64,000 bases of DNA. Source: JAWSUT01 sp033549345. Its GTDB lineage: Bacteria > Bacillota > Dethiobacteria > Dethiobacterales > Dethiobacteraceae. The DNA lies in contig JAWSUT010000001.1 of the NCBI GenBank assembly GCA_033549345.1, positions 86,546 to 150,545 of the forward strand, given 5' to 3'. Below are positions 17,962 through 27,403 of the stretch, one piece after another (position 1 is the stretch's first letter; the number at the start of each line of letters is the position of its first letter). The position numbers and the translations under genes are program-made. Below the pieces are notes generated by a model, which did no database searches, was not told the DNA's origin, and worked only from the letters and a program-made list of their open reading frames with translations.

Positions 17962-18231
17962 TTATTCTTCTTCTTCGGCTGGACTGACTTCTTTTGTATG
18001 CAGGCGGTGTTTCACCGTCTCAGGCTGAACGGCTGAAAGAACAACATGTCCGCTGTCTGCGATAATTACAGCGCGGGTACGACGCCCGTATGTAGCATCA
18101 ATCAGCATACCCCGGTCACGCGCTTCGGTGATCACACGCTTAATAGGAGCAGATTCCGGACTAACAATGGCGATAATGCGGTTTGCGGAAACAATATTGC
18201 CGAACCCAATATTAATTAGTTTAATTTGCAC
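17962..18231 (-). CDS. remA: RemA-family DNA-binding regulator (DUF370)
   Basis: RemA activates extracellular matrix and osmoprotection genes in Bacillus subtilis by wrapping DNA. The 89-aa protein begins with the typical QIKLINIGFGN motif and has the SAPIKR and ATYGRRTR segments. The acidic C-terminal tail (EEEE) extends it slightly beyond the core family. It starts with a GTG, 8 nt after AAGGAGGT. It lies between yicC and gmk as in other Firmicutes. Confidence 0.92.
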   Translation of the reverse strand: MQIKLINIGFGNIVSANRIIAIVSPESAPIKRVITEARDRGMLIDATYGRRTRAVIIADSGHVVLSAVQPETVKHRLHTKEVSPAEEEE

Positions 18232-18278
18232 TCCTGGGGACCTCCTTTTCTTCTTGTAGCACCTATTGTTCTGCTAAT

Positions 18279-18308
18279 AGTATAACGGAAATGCGGGAAA
18301 AAATGCAA
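18279..18308 (-). promoter_or_regulatory. Possible promoter of remA-gmk-rpoZ-coaBC
   Basis: On the minus strand TTGCAT (18303-18308) and TATACT (18279-18284) are 18 bp apart, about 50 bp upstream of the remA GTG. Confidence 0.5.
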
Positions 18309-18336
18309 GAGTCAAATCTATTTGCGATTATCGCTG

Positions 18337-19218
18337 TTATTCTATATTTTGCACTTGCTCACGAATTTTTTCAAGTTCCGTCTTCATCTCCACCACCAGA
18401 CTGGCAATTTCATAATCGTTTGCTTTGGAACCGATGGTGTTGATCTCCCGGAACAGTTCCTGAGTCAGAAAATCGAGTTTTCTGCCAATGGGGCCGTCCT
18501 GCCGGAGCGCTTTGCGAAATGCAGCCAGGTGACTTGCCAAACGGACCAGTTCTTCAGTCACATTACTGCGGTCGGCGAAAATAGCTACCTCTGTGAGAAC
18601 CCGGCCCGGGTCAAACTCCACCTGGTCAAGAAGCTCTGCAAGCCGCTCTTCCATCCGTCTTCTGTATTCTTCAACCACAACAGGCGCCCGTTTCTCCACT
18701 TCTTTTGCCGTATCTTCCAGAATACCCAGGCGCTTGATGAAATCCTGGCTTAAGCGTGCACCCTCCTCAGTCCGCTGCGTCAACAGGTTGTCCAACGCCA
18801 GACCCAGTGCTGTCTCTAATATGTTCCAGATTGCATCCGGTTCAACCGTTTCTTTTTCTACCCGTAATACATCAGGCAGGCCAGACAGCAATTCCAGGCC
18901 GGGACTCTCATCCAGTGTGCAAACATCACACATCTCAGCGAGAGCACGTTGATACGCTTTGGCAAGGTCGCGGTCCAGCGTAACGTGGACCGCTCCTTCA
19001 CCATGATCAAGCCAGTTAATAAACACATCCACCCGTCCACGTCCCACGGACTGCTGCACTTTGCGGCGGACTCTGTCTTCCAGGGACTGGATCTCGCGGG
19101 GCATTCTGATTGAAACATCCAGATATTTATGGTTTACCGAGCGTGTTTCCACTTTCAAACGAATGGCGCCGGCCGGGTCACTTTCAGCCTGGCCGTAACC
19201 GGTCATACTTCGAATCAT
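18337..19218 (-). CDS. yicC: YicC-family endoribonuclease (YloC)
   Basis: YicC proteins are endoribonucleases implicated in small-RNA turnover in E. coli; the role in Firmicutes is less clear. The 293-aa protein opens with the diagnostic IRSMTGYGQAE. It contains VNHKYLD and, in the C-terminal DUF1732 half, FLTQELFREINTIGSKAND. A GAGGG site precedes the ATG at 19218. Its neighbours remA and gmk are in the same order as in B. subtilis. Confidence 0.94.
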   Translation of the reverse strand: MIRSMTGYGQAESDPAGAIRLKVETRSVNHKYLDVSIRMPREIQSLEDRVRRKVQQSVGRGRVDVFINWLDHGEGAVHVTLDRDLAKAYQRALAEMCDVCTLDESPGLELLSGLPDVLRVEKETVEPDAIWNILETALGLALDNLLTQRTEEGARLSQDFIKRLGILEDTAKEVEKRAPVVVEEYRRRMEERLAELLDQVEFDPGRVLTEVAIFADRSNVTEELVRLASHLAAFRKALRQDGPIGRKLDFLTQELFREINTIGSKANDYEIASLVVEMKTELEKIREQVQNIE

Positions 19219-19259
19219 TTCATTCCCTCACTTACTCTGCTGATTTTCCCTACAGAGTT

Positions 19260-19287
19260 ATTGTACCAGAAAAAACGGTTTTGGCAA
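19260..19287 (-). promoter_or_regulatory. Possible promoter of yicC
   Basis: On the minus strand TTGCCA (19282-19287) and TACAAT (19260-19265) are 16 bp apart, about 40 bp upstream of the yicC ATG. Confidence 0.5.
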
Positions 19288-19316
19288 ATTTTACACAATA
19301 AGCCGCCTCATTTACA

Positions 19317-22058
19317 CTATTTTTTCATGACTACAACCCTGGGGAAGATCAGTGCTTTTAAAACACTCAGGACAGCGTTTAAAATACCGGGAATAATTGA
19401 GACGGCAACAATCAGCAGCCAATGCTCCGCCTGCAGCGGCATGGTGCCGAAAATAGCCGCAAGAGACGGATTATAAAGAACCACAAGCAGCATTCCCAGA
19501 GAGACCAAGACGGCTGCCACAAGCCAAATGTTACCTAAAATTCCCAGCTTGCCGATACCGGTTCTTTCACTGCGGCAGGTAAAAACATAAAAGAGCTGTG
19601 TCACAATCAGCGTGGTAAAGGCCATTGTCCTGGCTAACTCCAAATCCATGCCCCGGCCAAGAGACCAGGCGAAAACGAAAACAGTCGATACTCCGATTAT
19701 TGTGCCCCGCCCCACGATTTTCTGCCACAATCCGCGGGCAAAAATCCCTTCCTGCGGTGGGCGCGGGGGTCTGCTCATCACCCCGGGCTCCGTCGGATCT
19801 ATTCCCAAAGCCATGGCCGGTAGTCCGTCCGTAACCAGATTAATCCAGAGAATCTGAATCGCCCTGAGCGGCAGCGGCAGCCCGGCCAGCATAGCCAGCA
19901 GCATGGTCAGGATTTCGCCGGTGTTACAAGCCAAAAGAAAGCGAATAAATTTACGGATATTATCATAAATACTTCTTCCTTCCTCCACAGCACCGACGAT
20001 GGTAGTGAAATTATCATCAGAAAGCACCAGGGCTGCAGCCTCTCTGGTCACATCTGTGCCGGTAGTACCCATCGCAATCCCGATGTCTGCTTCCTTTACA
20101 GCCGGTGCATCATTGACACCGTCGCCGGTCATCGCAACCACATTGCCGGTTCGTTTCAGAGCACGGACGATGCGCAGTTTGTGTTCCGGTGAAACACGGG
20201 CATAGACATATACGTCACCCACGACTTTTTCCAGCTGCGTATCGCTAATTTTATCCAGCTCGCTTCCGGTCAGAACCCCTCCCTGGGGTGGTAAAAGCCG
20301 CAGCATTTTTGCAATGGCCATCGCCGTTGTTTTATGATCGCCTGTAATCATAACGGTTTTAATTCCGGCAGTATGGCATTTTTTGATTGCCGGCAGGACT
20401 TCCGGACGCGGCGGGTCCATCATGCCAAAAATACCAATGAAGATTAAATCGTTTTCCAGTTCATCGTTAATATCACCGGGACCCGACCGCAGCGGCCTGT
20501 AGGCCACCGCCAGATTGCGCAGGGCCATTCCCGCCATCGTCTCAATCTGAACAGATACTTTTTCCCGCAGTGCAAAGGAAAAATCAACAACTCTGCCGTC
20601 GTAGAAGATTTGCCTGCAGCGCGACATAATCATTTCAGGTGCGCCTTTGACATAGATAACCGGCTCCTTGCCGCCCTTATAGAGCACAGACATCCGTTTC
20701 CGCGTTCCGTCAAACGGTACTTCGCCGGTGCGCTGCAGCTGCCGTTCCAGGTCTTCACGCCACAACCCGGCGCGTGCCCCGGCAACAAGCAGCGCCCCCT
20801 CGGTCGGATCACCATGGATTTCCCATTGTGCCCGGCCACCACGCCACATGGGTTTGATGTTTACAGCACCCTTGTGCAGCTGTGCATTGTTACAGAGCAA
20901 GGCCGTCGTCAGCGCCAACATCAGTGCCGGTTCCTGCCCCGGCTTAACCGGTTTGCCCCCGGTCATATATTGGCCCTGGGGTTCATAGCCCTCCCCCGAT
21001 ACCTGGTAAGAACGGCCGCCGGCCCAGATTTCCCGTACATTCATTTTATTTTGCGTAAGTGTACCCGTCTTATCGGAACAGATCACGGTGGCGCAACCGA
21101 GCGTCTCCACGGCCGGCAGACGTCTTACGATGGCATTTTTTCTAACCATGCGCTGTACTCCCACCGCCAGTGCAATTGTTACTACTGCCGGCAGCCCTTC
21201 AGGGATTGCGGCTACGGCCAGAGAAACACCCGCCATAAACATCCTGTATGCGGGCAGCCCCTGTGATAGCCCCAGGATGACCACAAGGCCGCAGACCAGC
21301 AAACATCCGGCGACCAGGTAACGTCCCATCTGCTCCAGCCGCTTCTGAAGCGGCGTATCCTCTTCCTCTGCTTCCTGAATCAGGTGTGCCACGCGGCCCA
21401 TTTCTGTTTGCATACCCGTAGCGACCACTGTACCACTGGCGCGTCCGCCCACTGCCAGTGTTCCCATATAGGCCATATTAAAACGGTCACCCAGTGACCG
21501 GGCAGATTCTGCAATTATTTCCGCATTCTTCATCACCGGTTCGGACTCCCCGGTCAGGGGGGCTTCATTGACCAGAAGTTGGCGCACCTCGCCAAGCCGG
21601 ATATCTGCGGGGATTCTGTCCCCGGCTTCGATCATGACAATATCCCCCGGAACCAGCTCTTCGGCGGGAATCTCATGGCGCACGCCGTCCCGCAATGTTC
21701 TGGCCATGGGCGCCGTCAGTTCACGCAGAGCCTCCAGGGACTGCTCGGCGCGATACTCCTGGACAAAGCCAAGAATGGCATTGACAAATACTATCCCGAT
21801 AATTACCAGGGCATCCATGTATTCGCCCAACAGTCCGGAAAGCAGCGTAGCCCCCAACAGAACCAGGACCATAAAATCACGAAACTGGTACAAAAAAAGA
21901 ACCACCGGAGATATTTTCTTCTTTTTGTCCAGCACATTATGTCCATTGAATCGTCTTCTCGCACTTACTTCTTTTTCGGTAAGTCCTGAATCGGGATTGA
22001 CTTCAAAATGCTGCAGCACATCGCTAAATTTCATTGCAGGCCATGGTAATTGGCTCAT
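19317..22058 (-). CDS. Cation-translocating P-type ATPase, probably Ca2+-exporting
   Basis: A SERCA/YloB-like ATP-driven calcium pump. The 913-aa protein has an N-terminal cytosolic extension, the actuator motif LTGES near 168-172, PEGLP at 286-290 in M4, the phosphorylated aspartate D329 in DKTGTLT, TGDGVND, and ten predicted TM helices. Ca2+ ligand positions look conserved: Glu in PEGLP, NTGE in M5, and N and D in the M6 segment NLVTDG. The ATG at 22058 has a GGTGA site. No terminator was seen before yicC. Confidence 0.92.
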   Translation of the reverse strand: MSQLPWPAMKFSDVLQHFEVNPDSGLTEKEVSARRRFNGHNVLDKKKKISPVVLFLYQFRDFMVLVLLGATLLSGLLGEYMDALVIIGIVFVNAILGFVQEYRAEQSLEALRELTAPMARTLRDGVRHEIPAEELVPGDIVMIEAGDRIPADIRLGEVRQLLVNEAPLTGESEPVMKNAEIIAESARSLGDRFNMAYMGTLAVGGRASGTVVATGMQTEMGRVAHLIQEAEEEDTPLQKRLEQMGRYLVAGCLLVCGLVVILGLSQGLPAYRMFMAGVSLAVAAIPEGLPAVVTIALAVGVQRMVRKNAIVRRLPAVETLGCATVICSDKTGTLTQNKMNVREIWAGGRSYQVSGEGYEPQGQYMTGGKPVKPGQEPALMLALTTALLCNNAQLHKGAVNIKPMWRGGRAQWEIHGDPTEGALLVAGARAGLWREDLERQLQRTGEVPFDGTRKRMSVLYKGGKEPVIYVKGAPEMIMSRCRQIFYDGRVVDFSFALREKVSVQIETMAGMALRNLAVAYRPLRSGPGDINDELENDLIFIGIFGMMDPPRPEVLPAIKKCHTAGIKTVMITGDHKTTAMAIAKMLRLLPPQGGVLTGSELDKISDTQLEKVVGDVYVYARVSPEHKLRIVRALKRTGNVVAMTGDGVNDAPAVKEADIGIAMGTTGTDVTREAAALVLSDDNFTTIVGAVEEGRSIYDNIRKFIRFLLACNTGEILTMLLAMLAGLPLPLRAIQILWINLVTDGLPAMALGIDPTEPGVMSRPPRPPQEGIFARGLWQKIVGRGTIIGVSTVFVFAWSLGRGMDLELARTMAFTTLIVTQLFYVFTCRSERTGIGKLGILGNIWLVAAVLVSLGMLLVVLYNPSLAAIFGTMPLQAEHWLLIVAVSIIPGILNAVLSVLKALIFPRVVVMKK

Positions 22059-22159
22059 CAGTTCACCCCATTTGGCACAGAATTCTACTCTTACGCCATG
22101 TATATTGCAGACAGGGTTAAAAAAATAACTGATTAATTATGAATCTGCTAACCTTCCGG

Positions 22160-22189
22160 TTGCCTTGCCGCTGTTTCGCCTGCTATACT
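22160..22189 (+). promoter_or_regulatory. Promoter of rqcH
   Basis: TTGCCT (22160-22165) and TATACT (22184-22189) are 18 bp apart, about 28 bp upstream of the rqcH ATG and divergent from the Ca2+ ATPase gene. Confidence 0.6.
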
Positions 22190-22216
22190 TGTAGAGAACT
22201 ACGGAGGTGGCACATC

Positions 22217-23938
22217 ATGTCCTATGACGGCATCACAATGGCAGCAGTCTGCCGGGAAATGAATCAACAGCTTGTGGGCGCGCGGGTGGAAAAAATATAC
22301 CAGCCCCGCGGGCTGGAAATTGCCATGCACATCCGTACACGGCAGGACCAGTTTCTTTTGCTTTGTTCTGCCGACTCGCAGCTTCCCCGTGTTCATCTCA
22401 CTGAAACGAAACCGGAAAACCCCCAGGTGCCGCCGGCTTTTTGCATGCTGCTGCGTAAACATCTCCATGGTGCCCGCATCCTGTCCGTTGAACAAACCGG
22501 CCTGGAAAGAGTCCTGACGATAACATTCCGGTCATTTGATGAAATCGGCAACGAGACCAAAAAACAGTTGGTCTGCGAAATTATGGGTAAACACTCTAAT
22601 ATTATTCTGACAACGCAGGCCGGGAACGGGACACCCTATATTCTTGGAGCCGTCAAGACTGTCACGGAAAATATGAGCCGCCACCGGACAGTCATGGCCA
22701 ATGAACCCTACATTCATCCTCCCGGGCAGGAAAAGCTTAGCCTGTTTTCCCTTGATGAAGAAGAGCTGGCACAGAAGCTGCTGGCAGTTGAGGACCAGGC
22801 ACCGGAACGCATGCTGGTGGCTGCGGTCATGGGACTGGGTATTCATCTTGCCCGGGAAATTGTCTGGCGTGCTGCCGGAGGCGACATGGCACACCCGCTG
22901 GATATGGTGCGCGCCCTGACGGTAGAACTGCGGCAATTGGCTGAAACAGTAAATACAGGGTGTTTTTCACCCTGTATTCTCCGCCGTCCCGGCTCGAAAC
23001 CCCTGTTTTCTCCGATTTTACTTAAAAGTCAGCCTCGAGAAGCTCTTACAATATATCCCACAGTCAATGAAGGCCTGGATACCTGTTTTAGGGAAATCCT
23101 GCATACACGGACGGAAGGCAGCCTCCGGGGGCAGCTGTCCCAGGTTATTAAAGCTGCCCTGACACGTGCCGAAAAAAAACTCCGGCTCCAGGAAGCGGAG
23201 TTAAAAGAAATGGAAGGCGCGGATGTGTATAGAATTAACGGAGAGCTGCTCACTGCCAGCATCCATCTCATCCGTCCCGGTATGCGGGAAGTATGTGTCC
23301 CAAACTATTATTCTGAAACTCAGGATGCGATACAGATTTCTCTTGATCCGGCCCTGTCACCCCAGGCAAACGCACAACGCTATTTTAAAAAATACAGAAA
23401 ACTAAAAGACGGCGAAAAAATTCTGACCCGCCGCATCAGAGAAACACGGGAGGAACTGACCTATCTCGATTCCATAGCGGCAGCCGCAGAGCATGCGGAT
23501 CTCGAGTCCCTCCGGGAGATCCGAGACGAGATGGAACAGGCCGGCCTGATTCGCACTAAAGCTGAAAAGAAAAAAAGTACGGACTCAGTTTCGATTCCGC
23601 TTCATTTTGTTTCCGTTAACGGTATCGACATCTATGTGGGCAGGAACAACCGTCAAAACGACCATTTAACTTTAAAGTTCGCCTCGCCGCGTGACACCTG
23701 GCTCCACACAAAAGATATCCCGGGTGCGCATGTCATTGTCAGGGACCCTTCACCACCGGAGGAAACACTCCTGGAAGCAGCAAAACTTGCTGCCCGTTTC
23801 AGCAGGGCGGCAGCTTCCGCCAATGTCCCTGTGGACTACACGCTTGTCAAACATGTTAAAAAACCCAAAGGAGCCAAACCGGGAATGGTCATCTACGGCC
23901 ATCAAAAGACCGTGTTTGTCACACCAGACCCTATATAA
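22217..23938 (+). CDS. rqcH: Ribosome quality-control protein RqcH (Rqc2/NFACT, formerly fibronectin-binding FbpA/YloA)
   Basis: RqcH binds stalled 50S subunits with peptidyl-tRNA and drives alanine tailing of the nascent chain. From the ATG at 22217 (GGAGGTGG site) the protein is 573 aa. It has an NFACT-N domain (opening YDGITMAAVCREM, with EIMGKHSN near 125), a middle HhH/coiled-coil region (about 300-445), and an NFACT-R domain with DTWLHTKDIPGAHVIV near 500. The longer reading from 22139 has no ribosome binding site. It is divergent from the Ca2+ ATPase. Confidence 0.94.
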   Translation: MSYDGITMAAVCREMNQQLVGARVEKIYQPRGLEIAMHIRTRQDQFLLLCSADSQLPRVHLTETKPENPQVPPAFCMLLRKHLHGARILSVEQTGLERVLTITFRSFDEIGNETKKQLVCEIMGKHSNIILTTQAGNGTPYILGAVKTVTENMSRHRTVMANEPYIHPPGQEKLSLFSLDEEELAQKLLAVEDQAPERMLVAAVMGLGIHLAREIVWRAAGGDMAHPLDMVRALTVELRQLAETVNTGCFSPCILRRPGSKPLFSPILLKSQPREALTIYPTVNEGLDTCFREILHTRTEGSLRGQLSQVIKAALTRAEKKLRLQEAELKEMEGADVYRINGELLTASIHLIRPGMREVCVPNYYSETQDAIQISLDPALSPQANAQRYFKKYRKLKDGEKILTRRIRETREELTYLDSIAAAAEHADLESLREIRDEMEQAGLIRTKAEKKKSTDSVSIPLHFVSVNGIDIYVGRNNRQNDHLTLKFASPRDTWLHTKDIPGAHVIVRDPSPPEETLLEAAKLAARFSRAAASANVPVDYTLVKHVKKPKGAKPGMVIYGHQKTVFVTPDPI

Positions 23939-23962
23939 AGCCTATGAAGGCTTTTTTTTTTA
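23936..23962 (+). terminator. Intrinsic terminator of rqcH
   Basis: AAGCC and GGCTT pair around a short TATGAA loop, immediately followed by a run of nine T. It begins at the rqcH stop codon. Confidence 0.8.
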
Positions 23963-24029
23963 TGTTTTTTTCCATAATTCTGCATTAATTTCCCTGTAGA
24001 AGAAGGAAATTTAAGACGAAATGTAGAAA

Positions 24030-24098
24030 GATGTAGCATCAAATTTCTTTAGCAATTACTGGCTGCTTTGGATGTAGCAAGAATATAGCATGAAATTT
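24030..24098 (+). repeat. Direct repeats upstream of the HTH gene, possible operator
   Basis: TAGCATCAAATTT (24034-24046) and TAGCATGAAATTT (24086-24098) differ at one base and start 52 bp apart, close to five DNA turns. A second pair, GATGTAGCA, occurs at 24030-24038 and 24071-24079. The repeats end 25 bp before the start of an excisionase-type HTH gene, so autoregulation is plausible (inference). Confidence 0.5.
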
Positions 24099-24123
24099 TA
24101 TTTGTTAAAAAGGGGGTTCCCCG

Positions 24124-24579
24124 GTGCAGGAATATTATACGGTAACCGAAGTGGCACAAATGAAGAATGTCAATCCTGAGACTGTCCGTCGCTGGTTAAG
24201 AGAAAAAAAAATTAAAGGGCAGCGCCTGGGTGGAACAAAATCCGGGTGGCGAATTCACCGTTCGGAACTCTACCCCGAGGAAACCCATCTTGAACAGCGC
24301 ATAGTGGATCTGATTAAGAATATGCTGGAAGACAGGGCCATGTTTAACCAGTTTGCCCGCGACGTCCTCTACCTCCTCAAAAAAACAACACGTGAACTCA
24401 TGCCTGAAGAAACATCTGAAATGTTTCTCGCCCGCACCAGCGCAAAAGACGCCGACCTGACATCTGAACTCTGGCGCAGCAGGGTCCGCGACCAAAGGGA
24501 AATGCTGGAGGAAGTCTGCGGTATCCTGGAAAAGAACTACGAGAACTGCAAAAAAAGCTGGCATCTGAATGTAAAATAA
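24124..24579 (+). CDS. Excisionase/MerR-like helix-turn-helix protein
   Basis: A 151-aa protein with a winged HTH at residues 1-55. The order YYTVTEVAQM..NVNPETVRRWLREKKIKGQRLGG is typical of the HTH_17 (excisionase) family, and GWRIHRSEL ends the wing. The remaining 95 residues are charged and helical, and may be a coiled-coil dimerisation region; I do not recognise them. The start is a GTG 7 nt after a GGGGG site. It stands alone between terminators, so it may be a regulator of its own or distant genes. No phage genes are adjacent. Confidence 0.8.
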   Translation: MQEYYTVTEVAQMKNVNPETVRRWLREKKIKGQRLGGTKSGWRIHRSELYPEETHLEQRIVDLIKNMLEDRAMFNQFARDVLYLLKKTTRELMPEETSEMFLARTSAKDADLTSELWRSRVRDQREMLEEVCGILEKNYENCKKSWHLNVK

Positions 24580-24610
24580 AAAGGTTTGCCCATACACGGG
24601 CAAACCTTTT
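24579..24610. terminator. Bidirectional terminator
   Basis: A perfect 13-bp stem (AAAAGGTTTGCCC/GGGCAAACCTTTT) with a 6-nt loop lies between the convergent HTH gene and the gene at 24609-24911. Confidence 0.85.
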
Positions 24611-24911
24611 AACTTTTACAGGATGGCTTCTCAAGCGGACTGATGCGATAGCGGATAGCCGCGTCCAGGACCACCTTCCCGTCCAACTCATCTAAACGTA
24701 CCATACCCAGCATGCCTTCTGTATCACCGCACCATTTAAGATACTGTTCCACGAAATCCTGGGCCGCCAGTTCGCTAAAAGGTTCTTTGTGCTGATGTAA
24801 GATTTTGAGGTAATCATCTCTGGGAACCTGCAGAATACGGTGTGTAACCTGAAATATTTCACCCTTTACCTCACGTTCTTCTACTCCTTCAAAAGCATGA
24901 ATTTCACCCAT
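24609..24911 (-). CDS. Hypothetical protein, 100 aa
   Basis: I do not recognise this family. From the ATG at 24911 (GAGGTG site 9 nt upstream) the protein is 100 aa. It is soluble, acidic, without TM segments, and has two cysteines: one in a KWCGD segment and one at the C-terminal PSCKS. A TTG start at 24944 is open but lies upstream of the ribosome binding site. It follows the MFS gene by 58 bp in the same direction and may be co-transcribed with it. Confidence 0.65.
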   Translation of the reverse strand: MGEIHAFEGVEEREVKGEIFQVTHRILQVPRDDYLKILHQHKEPFSELAAQDFVEQYLKWCGDTEGMLGMVRLDELDGKVVLDAAIRYRISPLEKPSCKS

Positions 24912-24969
24912 GTATTTGCTCACCTCTTCCTTTAGTCTATACAAATCCTTCTGCCTTATCCCGGACGCA

Positions 24970-26226
24970 TCATGCCTGGATACGTCCTCCTTCCTCTACG
25001 CTTTTTTTCTGTTCGCGCCGAAGAATTACCATAGCCAGTGGGCCAAGAAGCGCACCAAAGCCCAAAACGGCAAAGGCTGAACCCCAGTTGGGAATGAATC
25101 CGTGGGCTTCGACAAGGCCGGTTGGGTTGGTCAAGTCCAGCACCAGACCAAAGACAACCGGAGAAATTGCGGCAGCCGCCCAACCGAGAAAAGACTGCAA
25201 AGCCATTGCACCGCCCAGACAGTGAAACGGCACATATTCCGTCACTGCCGTAGACAATACGGAAGATTCTGCCGTGACAAAAAAGCCATATACCAGGCTG
25301 ACCACAAGCAGTAAGGCAACCGGAAGCGGTCGCAACCAGCCAAAAACAAAAGAAAGCGATGCGCTGCAGAGCATGATAAATATCACTGTCTTTACCCTGC
25401 CGATCCGGTCTGACAGCGTACCTGCCACCACAGTTGAAAAGGCACCGGCCAGAATAATTAACGAAGACAGCTGTGCACCAAAACTCGTGGCAGTCTCCAC
25501 ATTCCCGTTTTGCGACACCAGAACCGCGGCAAAAAAGGCCACAATCCATCCGCGCATACCAAACATCTCCCACATATGTGCAACATAGCCCGTCATCATC
25601 AACAGAGCCGGCCGGTTAGCAAATACATACCGGCGAACTTCGCTGCTGCCCGTTCTGCGGGGCAGAGCCGGAGGTGTACTGTCTAAAATAACCTGAGCGA
25701 TGATGGCGCCGGCAACCGGGCCCAATGACGTCACAAAAAGAGCCGTCCGCCAGTGAAATAATCCCATAAAGAAACCGGTAATAAACAATGAAAGTGCCGT
25801 ACCCAGTGAAAAAGCTCCCACATAAAGGCCGACCGCATTACCGCGTTCTTCGGAAGAAAACCTGGATGTCACCATTTTCAACCCGGGCATATATGTCCCT
25901 GCCAGACCAAAACCAGTCAGGCTTCGCAGGATAAGGGCCGATAAAAATCCCCTGGCGAAGAGGGAAAACAGTATGCCAAAAATCCCTGCCCAAAGCGCTG
26001 AAAAAACATAAATCTTTTTAGTGTCAACATAGTCTGTCAGTGTGGACAGCACCACTACCAGCAGGATATAACCGGCCTGATATGAACTGTATATCAGACC
26101 GGACTGCGTATTCGTCAAACCCCACTCCCGCTGGATTACCGGCAATACAGCCGAGTAGTTCAGCAACACAAGCATGGTACCAATCTCTGCCAGACAAAGC
26201 AGATACAGCCACTTCTTTTTGTCCAT
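24970..26226 (-). CDS. Major facilitator superfamily transporter
   Basis: A 418-aa, 12-TM secondary transporter. The N-terminal half contains the loop 2-3 type sequence LTDYVDTKK and a GRSLTGFGLAG-like helix 4, and the C-terminal half the LSDRIGRVKT loop 8-9 motif. The substrate cannot be read from the sequence; the overall style resembles the NarK/organic-anion type MFS. An AAGGTG site is 4 nt before the ATG. It is separated from the DUF3179 gene by a terminator hairpin. Confidence 0.85.
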   Translation of the reverse strand: MDKKKWLYLLCLAEIGTMLVLLNYSAVLPVIQREWGLTNTQSGLIYSSYQAGYILLVVVLSTLTDYVDTKKIYVFSALWAGIFGILFSLFARGFLSALILRSLTGFGLAGTYMPGLKMVTSRFSSEERGNAVGLYVGAFSLGTALSLFITGFFMGLFHWRTALFVTSLGPVAGAIIAQVILDSTPPALPRRTGSSEVRRYVFANRPALLMMTGYVAHMWEMFGMRGWIVAFFAAVLVSQNGNVETATSFGAQLSSLIILAGAFSTVVAGTLSDRIGRVKTVIFIMLCSASLSFVFGWLRPLPVALLLVVSLVYGFFVTAESSVLSTAVTEYVPFHCLGGAMALQSFLGWAAAAISPVVFGLVLDLTNPTGLVEAHGFIPNWGSAFAVLGFGALLGPLAMVILRREQKKSVEEGGRIQA

Positions 26227-26296
26227 AGAACACCTTTTTGTCGTTTTTATATATAATTTCTTTCCCGACCGTCTCTTTCCTGCCGGGTCATAATGA

Positions 26297-26320
26297 CAAA
26301 AAGGCCCGGCGGCCTTTTTT
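26297..26320. terminator. Terminator after the DUF3179 gene
   Basis: AAAAAGGCC and GGCCTTTTTT form a stem around a CGGC loop, with T-runs on both strands. It lies leftward of the DUF3179 stop. Confidence 0.75.
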
Positions 26321-26344
26321 GCCTAATGTTTGTTCTGATTTTTT

Positions 26345-27355
26345 CTAGTTTATTGCGGGAAGTTTATAGACATTTGTCTCAGGATAATGGTCCGCCCAGG
26401 CGAACCAGAAAGCGGTTATGCCTGTAAGCGGCATCAGCCCCCTGTTGCGAAGCGGGCCTTTTACGGCACGGCCTGAAAGCGGAGACCAAAGGCTGGTTGT
26501 CTGGTAGTCAAAAAATTTACCGTTCTGTTCGTAAAAGCTTAACGCAAAACCATCGGACACAGCACTGTATGCTCTGGCTGTATCCGATGCCCTGTCAAAA
26601 AAAACCACTACAGAGTTCTCCCCCGCGTTATCATGAATTAATTGTGATTCACGCAGGAGAGAAAAAGGATATGCAACACTGCCGGTCGTGGGAATACCCA
26701 TAATCAGCTCCTTGGCAGGAAGCCTGTCATCCTTGCGGGCAGGCTGCCTGATACCGGTTTTATTCGAACAATAGTAATCTGACATGTGGTCATCTTCATA
26801 GTGCCGGTAAGGGCTCCCTGCTTTAGAGAGCGTCATGGAAGCCGGGTACAAAGAATGCCAGGCTGCCCACGAGGTCAGCACCGACGGTACCGCCCGCAAT
26901 GTATGCCCGGACAGCGGTCCGCTGAATGCGGTTCCCGTCAGTTGATTCCAATAGCTGTCCGTTTGCCTGTCATACATGACCATCGTATTGCGTAAAATTC
27001 CCCCGGAGATACCAAATGAGAGAGCCCGGTCGATTATGGCCCGCCTGTAAATAACAGCTGAATAACTCAGCGGGCACCAAGTTACGGCTATCGGTTCGCC
27101 ACCGACGGTATCGTTGATAATTTCGTGGACTGATAGTATATTCAGCGGGTAAGCGCGCGCCTCACCGTTTATTTCCACACCCACAACCCGCTCATTGTCT
27201 CTCATCTGCAGCAGTGCCTGATTTCCCTTTAGAAAAACAGGTATATCTATGGCCATAATCGCATCCTTAGGTAACACACGGACCATTTGTCGCAGACTGG
27301 ATGTCCTAGCTGTTCTTATACGGTAAATAACCTGTTGTGCCCAGTGCCGCAGCAA
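26345..27355 (-). CDS. DUF3179 domain-containing protein
   Basis: A protein of unknown function. DUF3179 features are the VVGVEINGEARAYPL and WCPLSYSAVIYRR-like segments, SFGISGGILRN and MYDRQTDSYWNQLTG. An AAAGGAGG site 8 nt upstream points to a TTG start at 27355 (336 aa); the ATG at 27394 has no such site. Family members are usually secreted lipoproteins, but no signal peptide or lipobox is visible from either start. It lies 48 bp downstream of the CAP-domain gene. Confidence 0.85.
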   Translation of the reverse strand: MLRHWAQQVIYRIRTARTSSLRQMVRVLPKDAIMAIDIPVFLKGNQALLQMRDNERVVGVEINGEARAYPLNILSVHEIINDTVGGEPIAVTWCPLSYSAVIYRRAIIDRALSFGISGGILRNTMVMYDRQTDSYWNQLTGTAFSGPLSGHTLRAVPSVLTSWAAWHSLYPASMTLSKAGSPYRHYEDDHMSDYYCSNKTGIRQPARKDDRLPAKELIMGIPTTGSVAYPFSLLRESQLIHDNAGENSVVVFFDRASDTARAYSAVSDGFALSFYEQNGKFFDYQTTSLWSPLSGRAVKGPLRNRGLMPLTGITAFWFAWADHYPETNVYKLPAIN

Positions 27356-27403
27356 ATGGCATCCCCTCCTTTGATTCGTCTCACGTTCTGTCATACAATT
27401 TTG

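Noticed and set aside
1..22058. Long plus-strand ORFs opposite the housekeeping genes
   Set aside because: They mirror the codon structure of well-identified minus-strand genes, have no family features and no ribosome binding sites.
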